Shown here in pieces: positions 20,143-27,940 of a stretch of DNA of 64,000 nucleotides. The DNA is from Alcanivorax sp. S71-1-4. Its GTDB lineage: Bacteria > Pseudomonadota > Gammaproteobacteria > Pseudomonadales > Alcanivoracaceae. The DNA lies in NCBI RefSeq assembly GCF_009846755.1, contig NZ_AQOR01000001.1, positions 124,001 to 188,000 of the forward strand. Reading direction: 5' to 3'. The position numbers and the translations under genes are program-made. The notes below the pieces were generated by a model. It had not been told where the DNA came from and made no database searches. It saw only the letters and a program-made list of their open reading frames with translations. Each line of letters starts with the position of its first letter. Position 1 is the stretch's first letter.

Positions 20143-20462
20143 CGGAAAGGTCCTTGTCAAAACAGTACAAAGCGTCATCTATGACGGGGTAAACAGCGTG
20201 TTATGTCAGATTCCTGACAGCGTCAGGCGCTGGGATACTAGCGTGCCGTGCAGAAACCGGGTAGAGCCGTAAACGGGGAGCAGGTCGCAAAATACGCAAC
20301 CGGAACGGCGCGCACCGCTGGATGGTATCGCCGGGCAATGGCACCGGCCGCATTTTCAGCGAATTTTGCACTCCCCCTGTTTCATGGCGCCGGGTTTTCC
20401 GCATAATGTGCCGCTTCTGAGGCCAACGCCCTCCCCCGGCGGGGTGGGTATCTCTTGCAAAC
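20143..20462. other. Divergent intergenic region between two envelope genes
   Basis: Divergent spacer of 320 bp separating the YfaZ-like gene from the DUF481 gene. It contains an imperfect inverted pair (TGTCAG near 20203, CTGACAG near 20213) and a CATAAT box near 20402, a possible -10 for the rightward gene. No coding sequence or RNA gene was recognised. Confidence 0.5.
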
Positions 20463-21473
20463 ATGATGCTGCGTCTGTTTCTTGCCCTGCTGGTGCTCTG
20501 CGCCGCCACCCCCTCATTGGCCGATACGGTCTGGCTGCTCAATGGCGACCGGTTGACCGGGCAGATGCGCCTGTTCGATGGCGGCACCCTGCTGCTGGAA
20601 ACCGAATTTGGCGGCATGGTGCGCATCAGTGGCAAGAGTGTCGCCACGCTGGAAACACGCCAACGCATGGTGATCCGTCATCATCGCTGGCGTGATCGCA
20701 AACAGTACGCGACCCTGCGTCCGGCGGAAGCGCCGGGCTACGTCACACTGCTTACCCAGGGCGAGCCGTTCACCGTGGCGCTGGCAGACATTTACCAGAT
20801 CATGCCCACCCGCAAGATGCTGGAAGACTGGATCTGGCGCGGTAACGTGGATTTCGCGCTGGATTTCCAGCGTGGCGACACCGATATCGATGACCGGGAC
20901 TTCACCCTGCTGACGGATTTCCGTCATAACAACTGGCGGCACAACCTGCGCGGCGAATACAACCGCGAGTACAAGGACGATGTGCGCTCGGTGGATAATT
21001 ACCTGGCCCAGTACTCGCTGGATTACTTTATTGACCAGCATTGGTTCTGGCAGGGGCGCTTGCAGTACCGCCGCGATGACATTGAGGAAATCTCCCGCCG
21101 GCGCAGCCTCGGTACCGGCCCCGGTTACCAGTTCTGGGACAACGAACTGGGTGCCTTTTCGCTGACGTCGCTGCTCAATCTGGATGATTACGAATACGCC
21201 GATGGCGGTGATGAGCGTACGGCGTCCATGGCGGTGCGCTGGGAATACAATCGCTTCCTGGTCGGCAAGACGCTGGAGGTCTTCACCAACGGCGAGGTGG
21301 GCCTGCCGCTGAGCAGCGAAGTGTCGGAGAAGCTGGATATACAGGGCGGTCTGCGTTTTCGGCTGACCAGTTGGGCCTCGTTCAATCTCAAGGCGGAGTG
21401 GGATCGCGTGGTGGGTGGCGACGGGCGCATCAACCAGCGCCGTTACACCATGGGCCTGGGCGTGGCCTGGTAG
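20463..21473 (+). CDS. DUF481 family outer membrane protein
   Basis: A 336-aa exported protein. A signal peptide (LFLALLVLCAATPSLA) is followed by an N-terminal region with the repeated motif DTVWLLNGDRLTGQMR, a segment typical of DUF481 proteins. The C-terminal ~200 aa form a barrel with many aromatic strands, ending MGLGVAW. DUF481 proteins are uncharacterised outer-membrane barrels. The start at 20463 (or the next ATG at 20466) is set by the signal peptide. Confidence 0.85.
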   Translation: MMLRLFLALLVLCAATPSLADTVWLLNGDRLTGQMRLFDGGTLLLETEFGGMVRISGKSVATLETRQRMVIRHHRWRDRKQYATLRPAEAPGYVTLLTQGEPFTVALADIYQIMPTRKMLEDWIWRGNVDFALDFQRGDTDIDDRDFTLLTDFRHNNWRHNLRGEYNREYKDDVRSVDNYLAQYSLDYFIDQHWFWQGRLQYRRDDIEEISRRRSLGTGPGYQFWDNELGAFSLTSLLNLDDYEYADGGDERTASMAVRWEYNRFLVGKTLEVFTNGEVGLPLSSEVSEKLDIQGGLRFRLTSWASFNLKAEWDRVVGGDGRINQRRYTMGLGVAW

Positions 21474-21602
21474 GCAAAAAGCCATCCTGACATATTTTGC
21501 TGACATTATTGCAGGCAATTCTGCAACATAAAGACCATGCGGCTGTCATGCTGGGCCGCTAGGGTGCTTCCCGCGACACACATCTGATCCGGGAGCACGC
21601 AC

Positions 21603-23456
21603 ATGTTCATATCACAACGCGCTGGTTGGCCAACGCTCTGGCTGGCCGTGCTGTTATCCGTGCTGCTAAGCGCCTGCGGCGGCGACAGCAGCTCTTCCCG
21701 TCATGACAATGGCGGTGAACCGCCGGTAGCAGAAACGCAGGGCTTTACCCTGGCCGTGCTGCCGGACACACAGAAATATTCCCGCTATTCCCCCGAACGT
21801 TATATCGTCCAGACGCAGTGGATTGCAGACCATTACGAGCAGGAAGAGATTGCGTTCACCGTGCATCTGGGGGACGTGGTGGATATCGCACGCGCCCCCG
21901 CGGAATGGGCTGCTGCGCGCGAGGCCATGCAGATACTGGAGGCCAATGCGGCGACGCCCTATTCGATCCTGGCCGGTAATCACGATGTGCTCAACAGCGG
22001 CCAGAACGACGATGTACGTGATCTGGCCAACGAGCCGTTCCTGCAGCATTTTTCACCCACGCTGCAGGCGGGTAACTTCACCACCTTCCAGGGTGCGGAC
22101 GACACCGGCTTCAACAGCTATCACATTTTCGAAGGCAATGGCCGCGAATACCTGGTGCTGGCACTGGACTGGCGCGTATCAGCGAACACCGCTGCCTGGG
22201 CACAGCACGTGCTCGACCAGCACCCGAACCTGCCGACCATCCTGACCACTCACCAGCTGATGAACATCGCCGGCGATGGTGAGAGCGCCATCTTCACCGA
22301 GCACGGCGCGATGCTGTGGGACACGCTGATCCGCAACAACGACCAGATATTCCTGACGCTCAATGGCCACCACCACGGTGAAGCCATGATGGTCGCCAAG
22401 AACGACTTCGGGCGCGATGTGGTGCTGGTTGTGGTCGATTACCAATCCGGCTTCTGGGGCGGTAACGGCATGATGCAACTGATCCGTTTCAACGAGACGG
22501 ACAACCTGCTGCAATTTCGCTCCTTCTCGCCCTGGGTGGCGGCGATGCCGGAAGAAGAGCGGCGGCCGCAGGACGAGCTGAGCCGCTGGGAATTCGACGT
22601 GCCGATGCATTTCGGCAGCCGCTTCGCCAACTTCGGTGACAATGCAGGGGCGGACGAGCCGGGCAACATTGACGGTACCGAAGCCTACTGGATCCTGGAC
22701 CGCGCGCACATGCTGACCAGCACCGACGGCAGCGTTCGTTTTGCCGATGCCTCGGGTAACGGCAACGCCATGACGCTGACCGCCTACAATGATCCGCAGG
22801 GCGATATGAGCGCATTCTTCGAAGTCATTGATGACAGCGCCCTGTTCGGTTTCGCCGAAGGCAGCGCGCGCTTCAAAGGCAGCAATGCCGACGGCGGTTA
22901 TTACCTGATGTCCGCGGGTGCCAGCCTGCTGTTCGAGACCAGCGCCGCTGGCAAGCGCGGTTATCTGCCGACCTACACGATTGAAGCGATCGTACGCTTG
23001 CCACAAGGCTGGATGCCGGCGCGCAACCAGTGGTCAGGTATCCTCAATCATCGCCCCGGCATCACTGCCGTCTGCACCTATCATGAAGTGACCTGTGGCG
23101 GTGGTGACGCATCGCTGGCCCTGAACGTATCTTCACTGAAAGAATTTCAGTGGGTCAGCACGTCACAGAATGGCAAGGGCCAGGACAACTGGTCCTGGGA
23201 AGTGGCCGATGAATACTGGTACCACATTGCGCTGGTGAACGATGGTGAGCGGGTGCAGATGTATGTGGACGGCTCTCTGGTAATGCGGACCGGCGTCGAC
23301 ACACAGCAGGGCCTGCTGGTGCAGCCGGGAGAGCCCTGGTCCATCGGGATCAACAGCTGGAACGGGTCCCCGGGTAACCTGTTCGCCGGTGACATTGCGG
23401 AAATCCGTATCAACAACCGGGTATTGCCGCAGAGCGAGTGGCTGTACAGCCAATAA
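21603..23456 (+). CDS. Lipoprotein with metallophosphoesterase and C-terminal LamG-like lectin domain
   Basis: A 617-aa lipoprotein. Its lipobox LLSACGG is near residue 25 and is followed by a Ser/Gly linker. Residues ~45-330 carry calcineurin-like phosphoesterase motifs: VLPDTQKYS, LGDVVD, GNHDV, LTTHQ and NGHHHG (metal-binding Asp, Asn and His). Residues ~350-617 resemble a concanavalin A/LamG fold (FADASGNGNAMTLT, TIEAIVRLP, WYHIALVNDGERVQMYVDG). This is a secreted or surface phosphoesterase with a carbohydrate-binding-like module; the substrate is unknown. A strong terminator follows. Confidence 0.85.
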   Translation: MFISQRAGWPTLWLAVLLSVLLSACGGDSSSSRHDNGGEPPVAETQGFTLAVLPDTQKYSRYSPERYIVQTQWIADHYEQEEIAFTVHLGDVVDIARAPAEWAAAREAMQILEANAATPYSILAGNHDVLNSGQNDDVRDLANEPFLQHFSPTLQAGNFTTFQGADDTGFNSYHIFEGNGREYLVLALDWRVSANTAAWAQHVLDQHPNLPTILTTHQLMNIAGDGESAIFTEHGAMLWDTLIRNNDQIFLTLNGHHHGEAMMVAKNDFGRDVVLVVVDYQSGFWGGNGMMQLIRFNETDNLLQFRSFSPWVAAMPEEERRPQDELSRWEFDVPMHFGSRFANFGDNAGADEPGNIDGTEAYWILDRAHMLTSTDGSVRFADASGNGNAMTLTAYNDPQGDMSAFFEVIDDSALFGFAEGSARFKGSNADGGYYLMSAGASLLFETSAAGKRGYLPTYTIEAIVRLPQGWMPARNQWSGILNHRPGITAVCTYHEVTCGGGDASLALNVSSLKEFQWVSTSQNGKGQDNWSWEVADEYWYHIALVNDGERVQMYVDGSLVMRTGVDTQQGLLVQPGEPWSIGINSWNGSPGNLFAGDIAEIRINNRVLPQSEWLYSQ

Positions 23457-23490
23457 GCTTCCTGGCTGGCCCGCTCGGGCCGGGTGACGG

Positions 23491-23517
23491 AACGGGGCCA
23501 TCTGGCCCCGTTTTTTT
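23491..23517 (+). terminator. Rho-independent terminator
   Basis: The stem AACGGGGCC/GGCCCCGTT with a four-base loop runs into seven Ts, 35 bp after the phosphoesterase lipoprotein stop codon. Confidence 0.9.
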
Positions 23518-23592
23518 ATGCATATCAGAGGCTTGTGTGGCACCGATGTGGGCAGGAAATGGATTGCTTGCCGAACATGGTTCGCGTGTGTA

Positions 23593-23620
23593 CTATTTGG
23601 TTCGTCAGCGAACCAAATAG
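23593..23620. promoter_or_regulatory. Inverted repeat in front of the MarR gene (probable operator)
   Basis: CTATTTGGTTCG and its exact reverse complement CGAACCAAATAG are separated by four bases and end 9 bp before the GTG start. This placement fits autorepression by the MarR protein. Confidence 0.8.
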
Positions 23621-23629
23621 GGGTAAAGC

Positions 23630-24046
23630 GTGGAGCGTCGGCTCTTTTTCCTGATCAACATGGCCCAGCGCAAGATGTTCCGTTACGTGGACAGCGAGTG
23701 CGAAACGCAACTGGGCTTTTCCGTGACGCAAGTGGCGGCCATGTTGTTTATCGCTCGCAATGAAGGTGGCCTGCAAAAAGAGCTGGGTGCCGCGTTGGGG
23801 CTGAACAAGCCTGCAGTGACCGGCCTGTGCAGCCGTATGGAGCAGAACGGCCTGATTGAACGCCGGCCGTGCCAACAGGATGGCCGTGCCTCCCGCCTTT
23901 ACCTTTCTCCGCAGGGCAAAGCCGTACTGCCAAAGGTCATGCCGTTGCTGACGCGCATGAATGCCATGCTGGCGGCAGATTTTTCCGAACAAGAACTGGA
24001 TGTGGTGGTCCGTTTCCTGAGCCGGGTGATGGACAACTTCGAGTGA
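23630..24046 (+). CDS. MarR family transcriptional regulator
   Basis: A 138-aa winged-helix regulator. The DNA-binding core is LQKELGAALGLNKPAVTGLCSRMEQNGLIERRPCQQDGRAS, with the typical recognition helix and the DxR wing. The GTG start at 23630 has AGGGG upstream; an ATG at 23660 would truncate the first helix. It is followed 25 bp later by the frameshifted hotdog gene, suggesting the regulator controls that gene and itself through the palindrome upstream. Confidence 0.88.
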   Translation: MERRLFFLINMAQRKMFRYVDSECETQLGFSVTQVAAMLFIARNEGGLQKELGAALGLNKPAVTGLCSRMEQNGLIERRPCQQDGRASRLYLSPQGKAVLPKVMPLLTRMNAMLAADFSEQELDVVVRFLSRVMDNFE

Positions 24047-24071
24047 TCAACTGACCAGAACGGTGACAGCG

Positions 24072-24511
24072 ATGGGTCAATTCCTGGCAATGTACAAGCA
24101 GATGGATGCGCAGACTTTCTCAAAAGGTATTGCGCAGGTGGCGCCATGCTTTTCGTCCATCGATCCGGAGATCGTCAACTACCGGCCGCGTTACTGCGAG
24201 CTGGTCCTGAAGAACCAGCCGAAGGTGCACAACCATCTGGGCACCATCCATGCGATTGCCATGTGCAATGCTGCTGAACTGGTGGCGGGCATGGCGACCG
24301 ACGCCTCGATTCCCGACGGTGCGCGCTGGATTCCGCAGGGCATGACAGTGAGTTATCTGGCCAAGGCGAAATCGGACTGAAAGTGGTGTGCGATGCGGAG
24401 CAGGTGGATTTTTCCCGGCCGGGGGATATTGCTGTGCCGGTAGCGGCCTACACCGATAACGGCACCAAATGTTTCTCTGCGCTGATCACCATGAATGTGA
24501 AGCACGCCTGA
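24072..24511 (+). pseudogene. DUF4442 hotdog-fold thioesterase-like protein, frameshifted
   Basis: The first 103 codons (MGQFLAMYKQMDAQTF to LAKAKSD) match the N-terminal part of PaaI/DUF4442 hotdog proteins (NHLGTIHAIAMCNAAELVAG). They end at a TGA at 24378-24380. The rest of the domain (LKVVCDAEQVDF to ITMNVKHA) continues in another frame to a TGA at 24509-24511. Inserting one C in GGACTGAAA would restore a normal ~146-aa protein. The break could be a real mutation, programmed slippage or a sequencing error. It is likely co-transcribed with the marR gene. Confidence 0.8.
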
Positions 24512-24547
24512 ACAGAGCGTGTGATTGCGCAAGTGTTCTTCCCCTTT

Positions 24548-24577
24548 GCGGAGCCCGGCAACGAGCTCCGCTTTTTT
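24548..24577 (+). terminator. Rho-independent terminator after marR-hotdog
   Basis: The stem GCGGAGC (24548-24554) / GCTCCGC (24565-24571) is followed by six Ts. Confidence 0.88.
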
Positions 24578-24614
24578 ATTTATTGTTGAATGCCGAAAAG
24601 TGCGGAAAGGAACC

Positions 24615-24782
24615 GTAGGGTGGGTAGAGCGAATGCGAAACCCACCGGGACCATGTCGTACACTGCTCGCACAAAACCATCGCGGCTACCTGCCTCCTAA
24701 GCGGGGGCAGTTTCGATGATTTTGCGGGAGTGAATACCGGGCATGGACGCGGTGGGTTTCGCATTCGCTCTACCCACCCTAC
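24615..24782. repeat. Type A interspersed repeat, copy 2
   Basis: This 168-bp element starts GTAGGGTGGGTAGAGCGAAT and ends with the complementary arm ATTCGCTCTACCCACCCTAC. The core has CACTGCTCGCACAAAA and TTTCGATGATTTTGCGGGAG. It differs from the others in the arm centre (GCGAATGCGAAACC instead of GCCAAAGGCGAAACC), and both arms carry the same compensating change. Confidence 0.92.
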
Positions 24783-24803
24783 GGCACAGCGCGTGGTGGA
24801 GCC

Positions 24804-25370
24804 TCAGGTCGCTGGCGCCCACAGATTCTGCAGGGTGCCCAGCAGATTCTGCTGCACACCCTGGCCGCCCAGAAATTGCAGCACCATCGGTGCGAACTGG
24901 CTGATCATGTCCGGGCTCAGCCCCAGGGCGCTGAACGCGGTTTGCACACCCTGCAGGCTCTGCACGTTGCCGAGCACTGTGCCCAGCATGCCGCCGCTGG
25001 ACTCGCCACTGCCGAGCAGGCCGGTCAGGCCGGACACCTTGTCTGTGATGGCGCCGAACTGGCTGCCGGAAAGCTGCGTCTGTGCCAGCGACATCAGCGC
25101 GGCCGTGCCGCCGGCGGCCTGGGTCTGAGTGACGCCCAGCTGGCTGCTGAGGCTGTTCACCAGATCGGCGGTGTCGCCGGCCAGGGCAAACTGGCTGTTG
25201 GCCTGGTCGAGCGTGGCCTGGGCACTGCCGGTGGCATCATCAGCGACCTTGGCGGCGTCATTGAGGGTCTTGCTGGCGGAATCCGACAGCGACTTGAAGT
25301 CAAAGGCCGATGCACTGGCGGCAACAGAGAACAAAGCGGCAGTCAGAGTGACTTTGGCAAAAGAATGCAT
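24804..25370 (-). CDS. DUF2780 family exported protein
   Basis: A 188-aa protein with a signal peptide (MHSFAKVTLTAALFSVAASASA). The mature part is rich in Ala, Gln, Ser and Gly, with a C-terminal domain (GLSPDMISQFAPMVLQFLGGQG) typical of the DUF2780/VcgC-VcgE group, whose function is unknown. The ATG at 25370 places the signal peptide; a longer in-frame reading upstream lacks one. Confidence 0.8.
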   Translation of the reverse strand: MHSFAKVTLTAALFSVAASASAFDFKSLSDSASKTLNDAAKVADDATGSAQATLDQANSQFALAGDTADLVNSLSSQLGVTQTQAAGGTAALMSLAQTQLSGSQFGAITDKVSGLTGLLGSGESSGGMLGTVLGNVQSLQGVQTAFSALGLSPDMISQFAPMVLQFLGGQGVQQNLLGTLQNLWAPAT

Positions 25371-25458
25371 GGAGAGCTTCCTTGGCTGGTCCGGGTAACG
25401 CGCCGGCATCGGGTGCCGGCGCGAGCGAACAATACCACGCGTTTTGATCGTGCTGGCA

Positions 25459-26334
25459 TCAGGTAAAGGGCCGATTGACGGTTTTGCGAACAAAATCAGC
25501 TATTCGCGCACGGGCGTCGGCGGCTTCCGGTATCGGCATCAGCGGCCAGACATGCACCATCTCCGGCGCATCCACCTGCTCCACGGTGCCGCCTGCCGCG
25601 CGGACCCCTTCCACCAGCCGCACTGCATCCGGCCACAGCACATCGCGCCCGGCGCTGAACACCAGCATCGGCGGCAGATCATTCAGCCCGCACAACAGCG
25701 GGTTGATGGCCGGGTCATCCAGCGCGCGCGGACCGGCGACGATGCGCCCGACCTGCGGCAACCCCGCCAGCGCCAGCATGGGATCGACGGCATCGCGTTC
25801 CTTTGAGCGTGGATCACTGAACGTCAGGTCCAGGCACGGGCTGATCAGCACCAGCGCGGCCGGCTGTGGTGCGCCGGCGTCGCGCAGCGATTGCGCCAGC
25901 CGCAGTGCCAGCAAGGTCCCGGCGGAATCCGCCACAATCACCGGTGGCTGTGGCCAGGTGTGGTCACGCCAGAATGCGCTGGTGAAGGTCAGCATATCGT
26001 CCAGAGTCTGCTCGGGCGCCAGCGGATACAGCGGCACATCGCAGGTGCCGCCGGTATCGCGCACGAGTTGGGTAATCAGGCGCCAGTGATGGCGGGTGAT
26101 GGGGTTTACGAAGGCGCCGCCGTGCAGGTAGAGCATGGTTGGCTCGGCACCGTGTCCGAGGCGCGATACGGGACGGCCGCGAAAGGCCCGCTGCGTTGCC
26201 GCGCGGGGAGGTGAGCAGGCCTTGCGTCGCCTGGCCAGCAGCGTGGCGGCGTCCAGCGGCGGCGCGTAGCGCTGCTTCATCTTCAGCCAGGGCATGACCC
26301 TGTTAAACAGCAGACGGGCACGCAAAGATGCCAT
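25459..26334 (-). CDS. Alpha/beta hydrolase (HSL-type esterase/lipase)
   Basis: A 291-aa protein of the hormone-sensitive-lipase group. The oxyanion motif is LYLHGGAF, the nucleophile elbow is VADSAGT (GDSAG variant with Ala at the first Gly), and the late acid/His region is DVLWPD...MVHVWPL. It is predicted to hydrolyse short-chain esters. The region upstream is degenerate (see 26335-27115). Confidence 0.87.
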   Translation of the reverse strand: MASLRARLLFNRVMPWLKMKQRYAPPLDAATLLARRRKACSPPRAATQRAFRGRPVSRLGHGAEPTMLYLHGGAFVNPITRHHWRLITQLVRDTGGTCDVPLYPLAPEQTLDDMLTFTSAFWRDHTWPQPPVIVADSAGTLLALRLAQSLRDAGAPQPAALVLISPCLDLTFSDPRSKERDAVDPMLALAGLPQVGRIVAGPRALDDPAINPLLCGLNDLPPMLVFSAGRDVLWPDAVRLVEGVRAAGGTVEQVDAPEMVHVWPLMPIPEAADARARIADFVRKTVNRPFT

Positions 26335-26614
26335 GTTGGTGAATCCTCAGGGCAAAGAGCAGGCAGTGTCCGCCAGACCGGCGGCGCTGCCAACCGGGCG
26401 GCTGGTAGGCCCGGCGCACTCGGAAGGGCCGGTCCGCTTCATGCTCGATGGCATTTGCCATTGTAACGAGCCGCTGCCCTGCGCCCGATTGTGCCAGGGG
26501 CATGCCTGGCTGTTTCCCGAACCGGACGAACTGCTGTCGTGCATTCGTGTGGGTGCACTGCGGGGCGAAACGCCGATGCTGGTGGTGTCCGGGCGCCTTG
26601 ATCGCCTGGCCAAA

Positions 26615-26930
26615 TCACTGTCCCGCGCGAACGAGCCTGACTCTGCGGTGGCTGGACTGGCTGCTGCCTTCAACAAAGCCATGCATGAAGGAAACATGCC
26701 ACGCATTGTCTTGGCTGTCGGCACGGGGCGAAGACGACCAGAACTCGTTTGACGGTGTACCGGGGAAAAATGCCCGTGTTGATGCTTGGTTGAGTACAGC
26801 GGAACTCAATAATGGAATCCAACTCCTTGATGTCGGGCAGCCGCCAGTCACTGTGGCCGGCGAAGTTATCCTCCTCTGCCTGCGCCAGTGCCTGCTGGCG
26901 GAGTCCGCCCAAGAGGCCATCGCCCTGCTG
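26615..26930 (-). pseudogene. DUF1566 (Lcl C-terminal) domain remnant, frameshifted
   Basis: The minus strand reads [20 protein letters not shown] and IKELDSII...PSINTGIFP in one frame. The domain then continues as [19 protein letters not shown] and ends VRLVRAGQ in another. These are the two halves of a DUF1566 domain. The frames switch within a T5C4 run near 26766-26774; one fewer T would join them. The 5' part of the gene (signal peptide and N-terminus) is missing. Confidence 0.75.
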
Positions 26931-27074
26931 GGGCCGGGGCAGCCCCTGCCGGAGCGCATCATCACCGGCGATACGGCGCCGGACCGGCTGCACGAAGCGC
27001 GCAGCAGCGATGCACAGCTACTGCACAAACCGGTTTCTGCGTGGCGCTTCAGCGGGCGCTTGCCCGATAAATGA
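26885..27074 (+). pseudogene. Response-regulator receiver domain fragment (hybrid kinase C-terminus)
   Basis: The plus-strand frame reads [20 protein letters not shown], then [14 protein letters not shown] and LLHKPVSAWRFSGRL before a stop at 27074. ITGDTAP followed by LLHKPV is the typical end of receiver domains in NahK-like hybrid sensor kinases. The Asp phospho-acceptor segment expected between EAIALL and ITGD is missing and no kinase lies upstream, so this is a truncated remnant. Confidence 0.65.
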
Positions 27075-27115
27075 TGGTGGTCTGGACGGCGGACGTTGTA
27101 CCTGCCTGGTCTCCA

Positions 27116-27763
27116 TCATGCACCATCATTGCCGGCTTCAAGCGCCTGGATTGCCGTACGCAGATTTTCACGCGCCTGCGCTTCCCGGTCTTCCTGAAAG
27201 GGGCGCGTGTTGTAGATGAACGGTCGGGCCATGAAGGACTCAAGGATTTCCCGCCGTTTCTGAACATAAAGTGGCTTCGGCACCCACTGATATTCCTGCC
27301 GAATCTGTCGATTGCTTTCCTCAAAACGGGCAGGCTCCGCACCAAGGATCGACAAATCGATATCGACCAGCAGTTTTTCGTCGTCTTGCCGGGCCAGGTT
27401 GTGATGGCGCGTCACCAGGATCAGCCTGTGCACCGCCTCTTGATCCGATTCCAGAGCGCCCGCTTCGGCCAGCGCCTCGCGTGCCCACGCTGCGCTGCGT
27501 TGTTCATTGTCGGATCGATTCACCGCATAGACGGCATCGTGGAACCAGAGGGCGAACAACAGTTGCCCCGCGTCCGGTGCCAGAGCAAGATGCTGCGCCG
27601 CCAGTGACAGGCACTCGGCCAGATGCTGAGCTGTGTGATAAGCGCGCTGCGGCTCGGCATACGCCTGCAGCAACGCGTCACGCAACCGATCAGGTGCCGC
27701 TATGCCGGAGCGGGTCACGGCGGTGCGCCAGGATGTGTCAAACAGGGCAGTGTCAGGCGCCAT
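27116..27763 (-). CDS. HD-domain predicted metal-dependent phosphohydrolase
   Basis: A 215-aa protein with metal-binding residues arranged as in COG4339-type HD proteins: [19 protein letters not shown] (the HD pair) and DIDLSILG. Conserved [15 protein letters not shown] and VTRHHNL lie between them. The substrate is unknown. It is divergent from tkt. Confidence 0.85.
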   Translation of the reverse strand: MAPDTALFDTSWRTAVTRSGIAAPDRLRDALLQAYAEPQRAYHTAQHLAECLSLAAQHLALAPDAGQLLFALWFHDAVYAVNRSDNEQRSAAWAREALAEAGALESDQEAVHRLILVTRHHNLARQDDEKLLVDIDLSILGAEPARFEESNRQIRQEYQWVPKPLYVQKRREILESFMARPFIYNTRPFQEDREAQARENLRTAIQALEAGNDGA

Positions 27764-27940
27764 GCATGCGTCTCTGTGGGTCTGTATTCAAAGTGGGCCG
27801 ATGCTGACGGGACCGTCCACGGCCGCCGGGCTTCCCTATTTGCCGCCAACCCCCACCTAAGCGACAATACCGCCCCTTTATACCGGCGCCCACCCCCAAG
27901 GGAGGCGCCGTTGTTGATTCCCAGGTCAGGAGAACGCCCC

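Larger units (their letters stand above)
26335..27115. other. Degenerate region with gene remnants
   Basis: A 780-bp stretch without an intact recognisable gene. It contains a frameshifted DUF1566 remnant on the minus strand (about 26615-26930) abutting a receiver-domain remnant on the plus strand (about 26885-27074). The remainder, 26340-26610, has an open plus-strand frame with a Cys/His-rich stretch (ICHCNEPLPCARLCQGH) that matches nothing known to me. It looks like an eroding locus. Confidence 0.6.

Noticed and set aside
21485-21510. Possible Pho box before the phosphoesterase gene
   Set aside because: CTGACAT occurs twice but with a 13-bp period instead of the 11-bp period of Pho boxes, so I do not call it.
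26294-26752. Plus-strand 152-codon frame in the degenerate region
   Set aside because: It overlaps the start of the esterase gene and the DUF1566 remnant and matches no family known to me; kept only as a note.
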